In this document: positions 1 through 6,705 of the stretch, piece after piece
Layout: each line of letters begins with the position of its first letter
Position numbering within the stretch: the stretch's first letter is position 1
Assembly (NCBI GenBank): GCA_030608865.1
Contig: JAUWDI010000043.1
Coordinates: 1 to 7,308, forward strand
Source of the DNA: Anaerolineales bacterium
GTDB lineage: Bacteria > Chloroflexota > Anaerolineae > Anaerolineales > E44-bin32
Direction: 5' to 3'
DNA: 7,308 nt
The notes under the pieces: generated by a model
The model's input: the letters and a program-made list of their open reading frames with translations, nothing else
Databases searched by the model: none
Told to the model about the DNA's origin: nothing
Translations under genes and position numbers: made by a program

Positions 1-341
1 ATCGCCTGCCGCACCTTCGCCGAAAATAATTTTTCAAGTAGCTCCACCGCTCCCGCAAGAGGTTCGACGGTCCCTTTAATGATCTCGCGGAAGGCGCTTT
101 CTTTCTCCCAGCTTACACGACGCAGAAAATCCGCTTCGGGCGGTTCGCCGAGCATGATTGTCAGGATTTCCCTGTTATTCATGCCGAAGGTTTGCTCGTG
201 AAGCTCCCTGGACATTGTCAAACCAAAGTGGGGTAAGACATTCATCCAACTCTCGAGGTGTTGTTGGGAGCTTTCAATTAGAACCCCATCGAGATCCCAG
301 AGGACTCCGTATCGTGAGATATCGTAATCCTTCATTTTCAC
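1..341 (-). CDS. HAD-superfamily hydrolase, subfamily IA-like (5' part, runs off the window)
   Basis: Only the first 113 codons are visible; the frame stays open to the left edge. Near the N-terminus is the HAD motif I, WDLDGVL, whose first Asp is the nucleophile and second Asp the general acid/base. A helical stretch follows (residues about 22-90) with TFGMNNREIL, typical of the cap domain of beta-phosphoglucomutase/phosphoglycolate phosphatase-like enzymes. Then comes VEPLAGAVELLEKL, the conserved entry back into the Rossmann core. The family hydrolyses or transfers phosphate from small metabolites using Mg2+ and is cytoplasmic; the substrate cannot be told from this part, and motifs II-IV lie outside the window. 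Start choice: GTG at 341-339 has GGAG at 352-349 with 7 nt spacing; the ATG two codons later (335-333) would have 13 nt. Either start is possible and the protein is nearly the same. Confidence 0.85.
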   Translation of the reverse strand, partial: MKMKDYDISRYGVLWDLDGVLIESSQQHLESWMNVLPHFGLTMSRELHEQTFGMNNREILTIMLGEPPEADFLRRVSWEKESAFREIIKGTVEPLAGAVELLEKLFSAKVRQA

Positions 342-458
342 ACTGCCGCTCCATGGCTGGGGACTTCCAGCGGATGTCCGCTGCGCTTTCTAGAAAGCTT
401 TAACCGCGGGGAGAAGCTGATATTTCAAACGGAATAACGAAAGAATATCAGGGTTTGG
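342..458 (-). other. Intergenic region with two palindromes ahead of the HAD gene
   Basis: This 117-bp gap separates the Mth938-domain gene from the HAD gene. It holds a perfect 14-bp palindrome, GCTTTCTAGAAAGC (385-398), and next to it an inverted repeat with 7-bp arms, CAGCGGA and TCCGCTG, around 2 nt (368-383). Neither is followed by a T-run on the minus strand, so they do not look like Rho-independent terminators. A TTGAAA on the minus strand (near 428-423) could be a -35 element, but no good -10 sits at 16-18 nt, so I do not call a promoter. The HAD gene may be read through from upstream or have its own promoter here. Confidence 0.5.
349..352 (-). promoter_or_regulatory. Ribosome binding site for the HAD hydrolase gene
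   Basis: The minus strand reads GGAG 7 nt before GTG (341-339) and 13 nt before the in-frame ATG (335-333). The spacing favours the GTG start. Confidence 0.5.
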
Positions 459-812
459 TCAACAACTGAGGTGGAGCGCAGCGACCACTCGTCGTCGCTC
501 ACGCAGTTCGTTGTACGCCTTCCTAGCCCCTTCAGTCCGTAATACAATAAGCTCAATCCCCCGCTCGGTTATCACTTCGCGTAGTTCGTCCGCTACTTTC
601 ATCCTCCCAAAAACACCCCGCCCCAGGATGATGACTTCTGGGTTCCCTTCTAGCACTTCGACTAAGTCCTCGATCACCAGATTATGCCCGTCTCTTCGCC
701 GCCAGTTGGATCGGACCCGGTCGGGGAAGATAATCACATCTCGATTGTAAACAACGCCATCGATGACGATTCGACCGAAGCGGAGTGCCTGGATCTCGGG
801 AGGATTGCTCAA
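459..812 (-). CDS. Mth938-domain-containing protein (DUF498-type)
   Basis: A 117-aa soluble protein with the look of the Mth938 / DUF498 family, small single-domain alpha/beta proteins also found in mammalian AAMDC and NDUFAF3. Visible family marks are the N-terminal strand FGRIVIDGVVYNRDVIIFP (about residues 12-30), a W-R-R-x-DGH segment (37-43), IILGRGVFGRMKV (61-73), which matches the family's G-x-G-x-x-G-x-M-x-V loop, and ERGIELIVLRTEGARKAYNEL (83-103), the usual C-terminal core. The biochemical function of bacterial members is not known to me. The start is TTG (812-810), overlapping the acylphosphatase stop by 4 nt (TTGA), with a GGGGG run about 6 nt upstream; no ATG or GTG gives a full-length domain. 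The genes are therefore probably translationally coupled. NDUFAF3 is a complex I assembly factor in mitochondria, but the terminator between this gene and nuoN argues against reading much into the neighbourhood. Confidence 0.85.
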   Translation of the reverse strand: MSNPPEIQALRFGRIVIDGVVYNRDVIIFPDRVRSNWRRRDGHNLVIEDLVEVLEGNPEVIILGRGVFGRMKVADELREVITERGIELIVLRTEGARKAYNELRERRRVVAALHLSC

Positions 813-1108
813 GAAGATCCCCCGCCTGCGTTTATCCGCACGCGGAAATTGTTATATTCAGCAGTGGGCTCTTCCCAGGTGACCTCGACATTCTCGACGG
901 CCGCAGAGGGAGGTCCTTGGCGGCACCACTCGATCATTTGCTTTACCGCTTCCTCATTACCGTCGAGCAAAACTTCAACACGTCCATCCCAGAGATTCCG
1001 CACCCACCCCGTGAGCCCGAGTATTCGCGCCTCCTGCATCGTGTAATAGCGGTAGCTCACCCCCTGAACTCTCCCCTGGATTAAGAGATGCGCCCGAGCA
1101 GCACCCAT
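809..1108 (-). CDS. acyP: Acylphosphatase
   Basis: A 99-aa cytoplasmic enzyme that hydrolyses acyl phosphates such as acetyl phosphate or carbamoyl phosphate to carboxylate and phosphate. The two signature regions are intact: GRVQGVSYR (residues 12-20), the phosphate-binding loop with catalytic Arg20, and GLTGWVRNLWDGRVEV (31-46), with catalytic Asn38. The rest follows the ferredoxin-like alpha/beta fold, and the length is close to the usual 90-100 aa. The start is set at ATG 1108-1106 because AGGAG sits 6 nt upstream (1119-1115) and because family members begin just before this point. The longer frame from TTG at 1159 would add 17 residues with no family support. The gene is the first after the nuo terminator and overlaps the Mth938-domain gene by 4 nt, so these two form a unit. 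The C-terminal AGGGSS tail is probably disordered. Confidence 0.95.
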   Translation of the reverse strand: MGAARAHLLIQGRVQGVSYRYYTMQEARILGLTGWVRNLWDGRVEVLLDGNEEAVKQMIEWCRQGPPSAAVENVEVTWEEPTAEYNNFRVRINAGGGSS

Positions 1109-1248
1109 AAAGCTCTCCTGCCGATTCAAATCAGAGCAACTATAAACGATTGCTTTCAAAAAAGCATGGGGGTCTCTTCTACTATTGATGGACCTTTACA
1201 CACACCCTGTTACACACCCCAACTTGTACAATTTACTGACCATCCTAT
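1109..1248 (-). other. Leader/promoter region of the acylphosphatase-Mth938 unit
   Basis: Because a terminator closes the nuo operon just upstream, a promoter for the acylphosphatase gene is expected here. The best pair I can find on the minus strand is TTGGGG and TGTAAA at 16 nt spacing (about 1222-1195); it is weak and I do not call it. Other structure: a hairpin with 6-bp arms TGCTTT/AAAGCA around a 4-nt loop (1151-1166), an 8-bp palindrome TTGTACAA (1224-1231), and two near-copies of TTACACACCC (1196-1207 and 1210-1220, plus-strand reading) 14 bp apart. Any of these could be an operator, but nothing shows it. Confidence 0.4.
1115..1119 (-). promoter_or_regulatory. Ribosome binding site that fixes the acylphosphatase start
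   Basis: The minus strand reads AGGAG, then 6 nt, then ATG at 1108-1106. This is near-ideal Shine-Dalgarno geometry and rules in the shorter 99-aa protein over the TTG-initiated 116-aa version. Confidence 0.8.
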
Positions 1249-1281
1249 AAAAAATCCCGCGACAGCCACGTCACGGGATTC
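1249..1281 (-). terminator. Rho-independent terminator of the nuo operon
   Basis: On the minus-strand RNA, AAUCCCGUGAC (1280-1270) pairs with GUCGCGGGAUU (1263-1253): an 11-bp stem with a single G-U wobble and a 6-nt loop, GUGGCU. A run of six U (1254-1249) follows directly. The G-U pair becomes a C-A mismatch if read on the plus strand, and the T-run lies only on the minus side, so the element is oriented for the nuo transcript. It begins 27 nt after the nuoN stop codon. Confidence 0.9.
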
Positions 1282-1307
1282 AATACCCAAAGCAGATCGC
1301 TTTGCGG

Positions 1308-2759
1308 TTATCGAAACAAATCCAACAGACTGACCTGATTGATCATCTTCAAGAGGAAACCGGGTAAAATCCCAAAGAAGAATGTCCCAAAAGCCGTGAT
1401 CAGTATTGTGGAATTTAGGAGCGCTTCTGAGCGCACTTCTGGCTCACCCTCGCGCATGTACATTACGACAATCACGCGCAAGTAGTAGTATGCGGAGATG
1501 AGCGAGGTTACAACACCCACGAGTGCAAGCCATATCAAATTCGCATCGATAACAGCTCGGAAAAGATAGAACTTCCCCATAAATCCGACGGTGGGAGGAA
1601 TCCCCGTCAACGACAGCATAAACAGCGCCATTGCCAACGCTAGCGCCGGGCGTTTCTTCCCCAACCCGCTGTAATCCTCAATCGTCAATCCCGAGCCTTC
1701 TGCTTTCTCCATAGCCAGCACAACACCCCAGGCCCCCAGATTGGTAATCGCGTACGTCACCAGGTAGAACAGCGCGGCCCGAACCGCTTCCGGCGCAGCT
1801 TCTGGTGTCGCCGCAGCCGGCAGCGCCATAAAAATATAGCCTGCATGTGCGATGCTCGAGTAAGCCAGCATTCGCTTAATATTGGTCTGCGAAATCGCGG
1901 CGATATTCCCCCAGGCCATCGTCAATGCGGCGATCCACATCGTTAGCGGCATCCACATCACAGCGGCACCCGGCAGGGCAGAAATGAAAATCCTCAGCAA
2001 GGCAGCGAAACCACCGGCCTTCGCGCCTACAGCCATGAATGACGTCACCGAAGTGGGCGCCCCCTGGTAAACATCTGGGGTCCACATATGGAAGGGTACC
2101 GCTGCGACTTTAAATCCCAGCCCAACCAGGATCATTCCACTTCCAACAAGCAGAAGAATCGGCGTGGTTTCAGCACCCGCAATCGCGGCAACCATGCCAC
2201 TTAGCGCGGTTGTCCCCGTTGAACCAAAGACCAGCGCAATACCATACACGAGGAATCCCGACGCAAAGGCCCCTAAGAGGAAATACTTCAGGGCAGATTC
2301 TTCAGATTCGGCTTGTGGAATTGCGAATGCGGCAAGAACATACAGTGGGATCGATAGCAGTTCGACCGCGAGGAAGACAACGATCAGATCTCCAGCCGAG
2401 GCCATCAAGAGCATCCCACTCAAGCTGTACAGCAGTAAAATGTAGTATTCCCCGCGCTCGATATCCCGCCGCCGCAGGTAATCATAAGCCTGCGATATGG
2501 CGATCAACCCAACGCCAAGGAATAAAAGTTGCAGGAATGAAGAAAAACCATCGACGATGATCATTCCATCAAAGGCTTCGCGCTCAATGCCAAAGCGGGA
2601 GATGACCGCTGCGATCGCCGCTATCAGGCCAAGCGCAGCCAGCCCTGCCGTGATCCCCTTGCGATTGGCGGGGATCCAGAGATCAACCAGCAGGAGGAGC
2701 GTCGCCCAGCCGGCAACGATGATAAACGGGAGTACCGAAAGAAAATCTTGCCAGTCCAT
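1308..2759 (-). CDS. nuoN: NADH-quinone oxidoreductase subunit N
   Basis: A 483-aa polytopic membrane protein, one of the three antiporter-like proton-pumping subunits of complex I (next to NuoK in the membrane arm). It has about 14 hydrophobic segments along its whole length, matching the 485-aa E. coli protein. Pumping residues are present at nearly E. coli positions: Glu133 in AVELLSIPLYVL, Lys158 in ESALKYFLLGA, Lys217 in GLGFKVAAVPFHMWTPDVY, Lys247 in MAVGAKAGG, and Lys396 in GFMGKFYLF. It starts at ATG 2759-2757, 3 nt after the nuoM stop codon. No clear Shine-Dalgarno precedes it (only GGTG 9 nt upstream), so translation probably depends on ribosomes finishing nuoM. It is the last gene of the operon, followed by the terminator at 1281-1249. 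Confidence 0.97.
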   Translation of the reverse strand: MDWQDFLSVLPFIIVAGWATLLLLVDLWIPANRKGITAGLAALGLIAAIAAVISRFGIEREAFDGMIIVDGFSSFLQLLFLGVGLIAISQAYDYLRRRDIERGEYYILLLYSLSGMLLMASAGDLIVVFLAVELLSIPLYVLAAFAIPQAESEESALKYFLLGAFASGFLVYGIALVFGSTGTTALSGMVAAIAGAETTPILLLVGSGMILVGLGFKVAAVPFHMWTPDVYQGAPTSVTSFMAVGAKAGGFAALLRIFISALPGAAVMWMPLTMWIAALTMAWGNIAAISQTNIKRMLAYSSIAHAGYIFMALPAAATPEAAPEAVRAALFYLVTYAITNLGAWGVVLAMEKAEGSGLTIEDYSGLGKKRPALALAMALFMLSLTGIPPTVGFMGKFYLFRAVIDANLIWLALVGVVTSLISAYYYLRVIVVMYMREGEPEVRSEALLNSTILITAFGTFFFGILPGFLLKMINQVSLLDLFR

Positions 2760-2762
2760 TGT

Positions 2763-4271
2763 TTAGTGCACCGCTACGCTTGCTGCCTGCAGTAGAGCGA
2801 CGAGTTTATCCACAGACGGTCCAATAAGGTTGAAGAAAGGTTTGGGATATAGACCAATCCAGAAAATGAATATCACGATGGGAACCAGGGTGAGGATTTC
2901 ACGCAGATTGATATCCTTGACCACTTTATTCTCTTCCTTGTCGAGTGGGCCAAGGAAAAGCTTCTGGAACATGTAAAGCATGTAAATCGCCGCCATGATA
3001 ACTCCTAAAGCGGCGAAGCCAGCGTAAATAGGAGATCCGAGCGCCTCGGATCCGAAAGCTCCAAGAAGTATCGAGAATTCACCTACAAATCCGTTCAGGC
3101 CCGGCAAGCCCATTGATGAAAGCGTCACGATTAAGGTTAACGCGCCGTAAATCGGCATCACCTTCCACAAGCCACCGAAGTCATCCATCTCGCGGGTATG
3201 TCGCCGTTCGTAGAGCATCCCCACGATAAGGAACAAAGCGCCTGTGCTCAAACCATGGTTGATCATCTGCAGAATCCCGCCCTGGATCCCCAAGGAGTTC
3301 AAAGCGAACAGACCAAGTACGACGAAACCCAGGTGACTCACAGAGGAGTATGCAACCAGCTTCTTGACATCTTTCTGCGCGTATGAAACCGCCGCGCCGT
3401 AAATAATACCAATCACCGCCAGAAGAGCCATCCACGGGGCGAAGCGGATTGATGCTTCAGGGAATAGCGGAAGATTGAACCTCAGGAAACCGTAGGTACC
3501 CATCTTCAGCAGCACACCAGCGAGGATGACCGACCCCGCCGTCGGCGCTTGCACGTGTGCATCCGGAAGCCACGAGTGCAGAGGCCACATTGGAACCTTG
3601 ATGGCGAAAGCGGCCGCAAAAGCCAGGAATAACCACGTTTGAACACTGCCCGGTATTCCGCCTTGTGCGACGAGGTCTGGAACCGAGAAGGATTCGAAGG
3701 CAATCCCTAACCACAGGATGGCTAGCAGCATCAGGATCGAACCCGCCATTGTGTAAAGGAAGAACTTTATGGCGGCATAGACCCTTCTTGGTCCACCCCA
3801 GATACCGATCAGGAAATACATCGGCACGAGGGTAAATTCCCAGAAGATGTAAAACAGGAAGATATCCTGAGCCAGGAAGACGCCCACCATTCCCACTTCA
3901 AGTAACAGGAAGAAGATTAAGAATTCTTTCACGCGGTCTTCAACAGCATTCCAGGTGGAGATAATCGCAATCGGTGTAAGGAAAGTCGTGAGCAGAACGA
4001 GCAAAACACTCAACCCGTCCACGCCCAGGAAATAATCGATCTGCATCCCTGCCAATTGGAACCATGGCAGCCTCTCAACCAGCTGCAGCGAGGCGTTCGT
4101 TTGGTCAAACTGCGCTAGCATGACCAGGGAGAGCCCGAAGGCAACCATGGATGTCAGCACGGCGACCCATCGGAGGAGATTCCGGCGGTCCTTAGGCAAG
4201 AACAAGAGCACCAGGACGCCCAGGACCGGGATGAATGTCACCCAAGAGAGTATGGAGAACGAAAGATTCAT
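2763..4271 (-). CDS. nuoM: NADH-quinone oxidoreductase subunit M
   Basis: A polytopic inner-membrane antiporter-like subunit of complex I that sits between NuoL and NuoN and pumps protons. From the start chosen here it is 502 aa, in line with the roughly 500-aa family. Key residues, numbered from that start, are Glu145 in FWEFTLVPMYFLI, Lys225 in FAIKVPMWPLHSWLPDAH, Lys256 in VLLKMGTYGFLRF and Glu398 in GFVGEFSILLG; these match Glu144, Lys234, Lys265 and Glu407 of E. coli NuoM. The frame extends up to a GTG at 4289-4287 that directly abuts the nuoL stop (508 aa). ATG 4271-4269 is preferred because TGAGGA lies 7 nt upstream and the hydrophobic N-terminus begins there; an ATG at 4277 is only 2 nt from that site. 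The stop TAA lies 3 nt before nuoN. Confidence 0.96.
   Translation of the reverse strand: MNLSFSILSWVTFIPVLGVLVLLFLPKDRRNLLRWVAVLTSMVAFGLSLVMLAQFDQTNASLQLVERLPWFQLAGMQIDYFLGVDGLSVLLVLLTTFLTPIAIISTWNAVEDRVKEFLIFFLLLEVGMVGVFLAQDIFLFYIFWEFTLVPMYFLIGIWGGPRRVYAAIKFFLYTMAGSILMLLAILWLGIAFESFSVPDLVAQGGIPGSVQTWLFLAFAAAFAIKVPMWPLHSWLPDAHVQAPTAGSVILAGVLLKMGTYGFLRFNLPLFPEASIRFAPWMALLAVIGIIYGAAVSYAQKDVKKLVAYSSVSHLGFVVLGLFALNSLGIQGGILQMINHGLSTGALFLIVGMLYERRHTREMDDFGGLWKVMPIYGALTLIVTLSSMGLPGLNGFVGEFSILLGAFGSEALGSPIYAGFAALGVIMAAIYMLYMFQKLFLGPLDKEENKVVKDINLREILTLVPIVIFIFWIGLYPKPFFNLIGPSVDKLVALLQAASVAVH
3034..3052. repeat. Perfect 8-bp inverted repeat inside nuoM
   Basis: GATCCGAG (3034-3041) and CTCGGATC (3045-3052) are perfect complements around a 3-nt spacer. 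It lies in the nuoM coding sequence, where it encodes the loop G-S-E-A-L-G-S about 95 codons before the C-terminus. It may be chance arising from the repeated Gly-Ser codons, or a stable mRNA hairpin. Confidence 0.5.
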
Positions 4272-4278
4272 AGGCATT

Positions 4279-4284
4279 TCCTCA
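4279..4284 (-). promoter_or_regulatory. Ribosome binding site that fixes the nuoM start
   Basis: The minus strand reads TGAGGA, then 7 nt, then ATG at 4271-4269. The alternative GTG at 4289 lies upstream of this site and has no purine-rich motif of its own. Confidence 0.65.
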
Positions 4285-4290
4285 GCCACA

Positions 4291-6366
4291 TTACCCGAAA
4301 ATGAAGTAGCTCAACACTAGCAATCCCCCGACCAATACCGCGAGGGCGTAATTCCGGACATATCCTGTTTGCAAAACTCTAAGGCGTTGTGAGCCCCAAT
4401 CGGTGATATTTCCAAGACCATTGCCGATCCCATCGATGATGCCGAGATCGAAAACCTGAGCAAGCCACTGGCTTCCATTGCGATAAGCGGCCCCCAATAC
4501 GTTGTCGTGGAACCAATCGTGCCAGAATCGCCAATCCACAACATCCGCGAGGAACCAGCAGATGGCAATATAAGGACGGATGATAAGAAAACCGTACAGT
4601 TCGTCAACCCACCACTTGTTCTCCATGCCCACAAAGATTGGTCCCAAATATTTGCGTAATGGATCGGACTCACCCTTCTCAAGCGGTTTGCGACCATAAA
4701 TCGCCCACGCCAAAACAAGCGCTATAGTCGAGAATACGACCGCTATCCCTGCGACACTGAAGCTGAACTCGGTGACGTGCACATGCTCAATCGTGCTGCT
4801 GAGCCAGTCGGTGAGTGTATGGATCTTGGGCAAATTCAATGCACCGGCAATGATGGAAAATACACCCAGGATGACCAGGGGGATCCACATCACCGGGGGG
4901 TTCTCTTTAGCGTGTGCAGCCGGTTCGCTCCTCGCCTTGCCGAAGAAAACCATAAACACCTGGCGACCCATGTAGAATGTCGTCAAAAAAGCAGCTGCCA
5001 GCAGCAAGAAGAACATCGCCGGATTCTCCAGGCGTGCATCCGCGAGAATTTCATCTTTGGAGAAAAATCCTGCCAGTGGTGGGAAACCTGAGAGCGCCAG
5101 AGCGCCGATAAGATAAACCCAGAAAGTGACTTTCATGCGCGAGCGGAGTCCACCCATGTTGCGCATATCCTGGGGATCGAATGGCTCTTCAATATCAGCG
5201 CCCTCATGCTCTGCATGGTGATGTCCGGCCTCAACACCCTGGATCACTGATCCGGAGGCAAGAAAGAGGAGCGCCTTGAAAAATGCGTGGTTAATCAGAT
5301 GGAATATTGCCGCTACGTAGGCACCAAGGCCTGCTGCTGCGACCATGAATCCCAACTGGCTTATCGTGGAGTAAGCAAGTACCCGCTTAATATCGAACTG
5401 ACCAACCGCGATGGTCGCCGCAAAGAATGCGGTTGCCGTACCTACGATCGCCACGATATTCGAAGTTGACGCGGTCACGCTGAAGAGAGGGTTACTCCGA
5501 ACAATGAGATACACGCCCGCAGTGACCATTGTGGCAGCATGTATTAAAGCAGACACCGGCGTAGGACCCGCCATTGCGTCTGGTAACCACACAAACAGTG
5601 GGAGCTGTGCCGACTTCCCTGCCACACCAAGAAGCATGAACAAAGTTATCACGGAGATGAGAAGAACATTTTCCCCACCGAACGCATGCGCCCAATGAAA
5701 TACATCTTCAAAACCCAAACTTCCTACAGCGCCGAAGATCAGGAACATGGCGATCAGGAAACCAAAATCTCCGATGCGGTTGGTTACAAAGGCTTTCTTG
5801 CCGGCGACTGCGTTTCCTATTCCATCTTCCCCTTTTTCATACCAGAAACCAATCAGAAGGTAGGAGCAGAGACCGACGCCCTCCCAACCGACGAACATCA
5901 TCAGGTAGTTATCCGCCGAGACTAGCACCATCATCGCCGCTACGAATAGATTGAAGAAGATGAAGAAACGCGCGTAGCGGCCGGGGTCGCCCTGGAAACG
6001 AACATCTTCATGCATATAACCAATTGCATAGATATGGATCAGCGCGCTGACACCCGTCACCATAAGCATCATCGTCGTCGAAAGCGTATCTACCTTGATA
6101 GACCATGGAATCGAGAGACTGCCAACCGATATCCATTCAGCGATGGGGACCGTAGCACCCTCTGGAACGGCTTGCAGTGCCAGGAATTGCATAATGGCGA
6201 TAACAAACGCAAGCGCGACCGCGCCGCTAGCGACGATGCCCACAAACCGCTCACCGAGTCGGCGGCCGAAGATGATGTTGGTGATCAAGCCCAAGATTGG
6301 CAGGGCGATGATCAAGGGTGCGTAGGCGAAAAGCCCTCCACCCTGCACCACTTCAAGAAAAACCAT
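4291..6366 (-). CDS. nuoL: NADH-quinone oxidoreductase subunit L
   Basis: A 691-aa membrane protein, the distal proton-pumping subunit of complex I. About 16 hydrophobic segments are followed by the C-terminal part that forms the long lateral helix along the membrane arm. Residues matching those needed for pumping in E. coli NuoL are all present: Glu162 in FVGWEGVGLCSYLL, Asp200 in NRIGDFGF, Lys251 in GVAGKSAQLPLFVWLPDA, His276 in SALIHAATMVTAG, His356 and His360 with Lys364 in IFHLINHAFFKALLF, and Lys437 in GFFSKDEIL. The protein is longer than E. coli NuoL (613 aa), partly through a His- and acid-rich loop at about 377-400 and partly in the region around 475-560. It starts at ATG 6366-6364, with GGAGG 6 nt upstream (6377-6373) and 21 nt after the nuoK stop. 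The stop TAA lies 19 nt before the preferred nuoM start. Confidence 0.97.
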   Translation of the reverse strand: MVFLEVVQGGGLFAYAPLIIALPILGLITNIIFGRRLGERFVGIVASGAVALAFVIAIMQFLALQAVPEGATVPIAEWISVGSLSIPWSIKVDTLSTTMMLMVTGVSALIHIYAIGYMHEDVRFQGDPGRYARFFIFFNLFVAAMMVLVSADNYLMMFVGWEGVGLCSYLLIGFWYEKGEDGIGNAVAGKKAFVTNRIGDFGFLIAMFLIFGAVGSLGFEDVFHWAHAFGGENVLLISVITLFMLLGVAGKSAQLPLFVWLPDAMAGPTPVSALIHAATMVTAGVYLIVRSNPLFSVTASTSNIVAIVGTATAFFAATIAVGQFDIKRVLAYSTISQLGFMVAAAGLGAYVAAIFHLINHAFFKALLFLASGSVIQGVEAGHHHAEHEGADIEEPFDPQDMRNMGGLRSRMKVTFWVYLIGALALSGFPPLAGFFSKDEILADARLENPAMFFLLLAAAFLTTFYMGRQVFMVFFGKARSEPAAHAKENPPVMWIPLVILGVFSIIAGALNLPKIHTLTDWLSSTIEHVHVTEFSFSVAGIAVVFSTIALVLAWAIYGRKPLEKGESDPLRKYLGPIFVGMENKWWVDELYGFLIIRPYIAICWFLADVVDWRFWHDWFHDNVLGAAYRNGSQWLAQVFDLGIIDGIGNGLGNITDWGSQRLRVLQTGYVRNYALAVLVGGLLVLSYFIFG

Positions 6367-6370
6367 CCAA

Positions 6371-6377
6371 TCCCTCC
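6371..6377 (-). promoter_or_regulatory. Ribosome binding site of nuoL
   Basis: The minus strand reads GGAGGGA in the 21-nt nuoK-nuoL gap, with the GGAGG core 6 nt from ATG 6366-6364. It confirms the nuoL start and lies next to the small hairpin at 6382-6397. Confidence 0.75.
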
Positions 6378-6381
6378 GCAG

Positions 6382-6397
6382 GCGAGGCTAACCTCGC
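6382..6397 (-). repeat. Inverted repeat (6-bp stem) over the nuoK stop codon
   Basis: Arms GCGAGG and CCTCGC are perfect complements around a 4-nt loop; the loop contains part of the nuoK stop codon. The nuoL ribosome binding site begins 5 nt downstream on the transcript. The hairpin could affect nuoK-nuoL coupling or RNA processing; there is no U-run, so it is not a terminator. Confidence 0.5.
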
Positions 6398-6705
6398 AAA
6401 CTGCTCACCTCATCAACGTCGATACTTTCTTTACTACGGAAGATCGCCACAATAAGCGCCAGACCCACAGCGACCTCTGCAGCAGCCACGGCGATCACGA
6501 AGAAAACAAACACATGCCCTCTCAGCGCTTCCTGCGCTGGTGCTAGCGTACGAGCGAATCCGATGAGCGCGAGATTCGCCGAGTTGAGCATTAACTCGAT
6601 CGACATGAAAATAACAATTGCATTTCGACGGATCAACACCCCGATGACACCGAGTGCAAAGAGAATCCCTGAGAGCGTGAGCACATAGTCTGGGGGAATG
6701 TTCAT
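6388..6705 (-). CDS. nuoK: NADH-quinone oxidoreductase subunit K
   Basis: A 105-aa membrane protein with three transmembrane helices (about residues 5-25, 30-52 and 64-88), the usual size and topology for NuoK (MrpC-related). It connects the quinone-binding module to the antiporter-like subunits. The two membrane-buried acidic residues needed for coupling are present: Glu37 in [15 protein letters not shown] (E. coli Glu36) and Glu77 in [11 protein letters not shown] (E. coli Glu72). It starts at ATG 6705-6703, overlapping the nuoJ stop as ATGA. A strong purine-rich stretch (AGGAGGGAGGG) inside the end of nuoJ lies just upstream, with AGGAGG 8 nt from the ATG. Only about 17 hydrophilic residues follow the last helix. 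Confidence 0.97.
   Translation of the reverse strand: MNIPPDYVLTLSGILFALGVIGVLIRRNAIVIFMSIELMLNSANLALIGFARTLAPAQEALRGHVFVFFVIAVAAAEVAVGLALIVAIFRSKESIDVDEVSSLRG

Noticed and set aside
368..398. Palindromes as a Rho-independent terminator after the Mth938 gene
   Set aside because: There is no T-run on the minus strand after either stem.
684..1084. Two plus-strand frames of about 100-120 codons opposite the acylphosphatase and Mth938 genes
   Set aside because: The minus-strand genes have clear family motifs and translation signals; the plus-strand peptides have none.
1109..1159. A longer, TTG-initiated acylphosphatase
   Set aside because: A strong ribosome binding site and the family's normal N-terminus both support ATG at 1108.
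4317..4718. A 133-codon minus-strand frame inside nuoL
   Set aside because: It is out of frame with nuoL, whose C-terminal sequence here is clearly conserved, and its peptide resembles no family.
6010..6546. A 178-codon plus-strand open frame antisense to nuoL and nuoK
   Set aside because: It lies wholly opposite strong nuo genes, has a low-complexity composition rich in His, Asp and Arg, no recognisable domain and no ribosome binding site; it is a shadow of the codon bias on the other strand.
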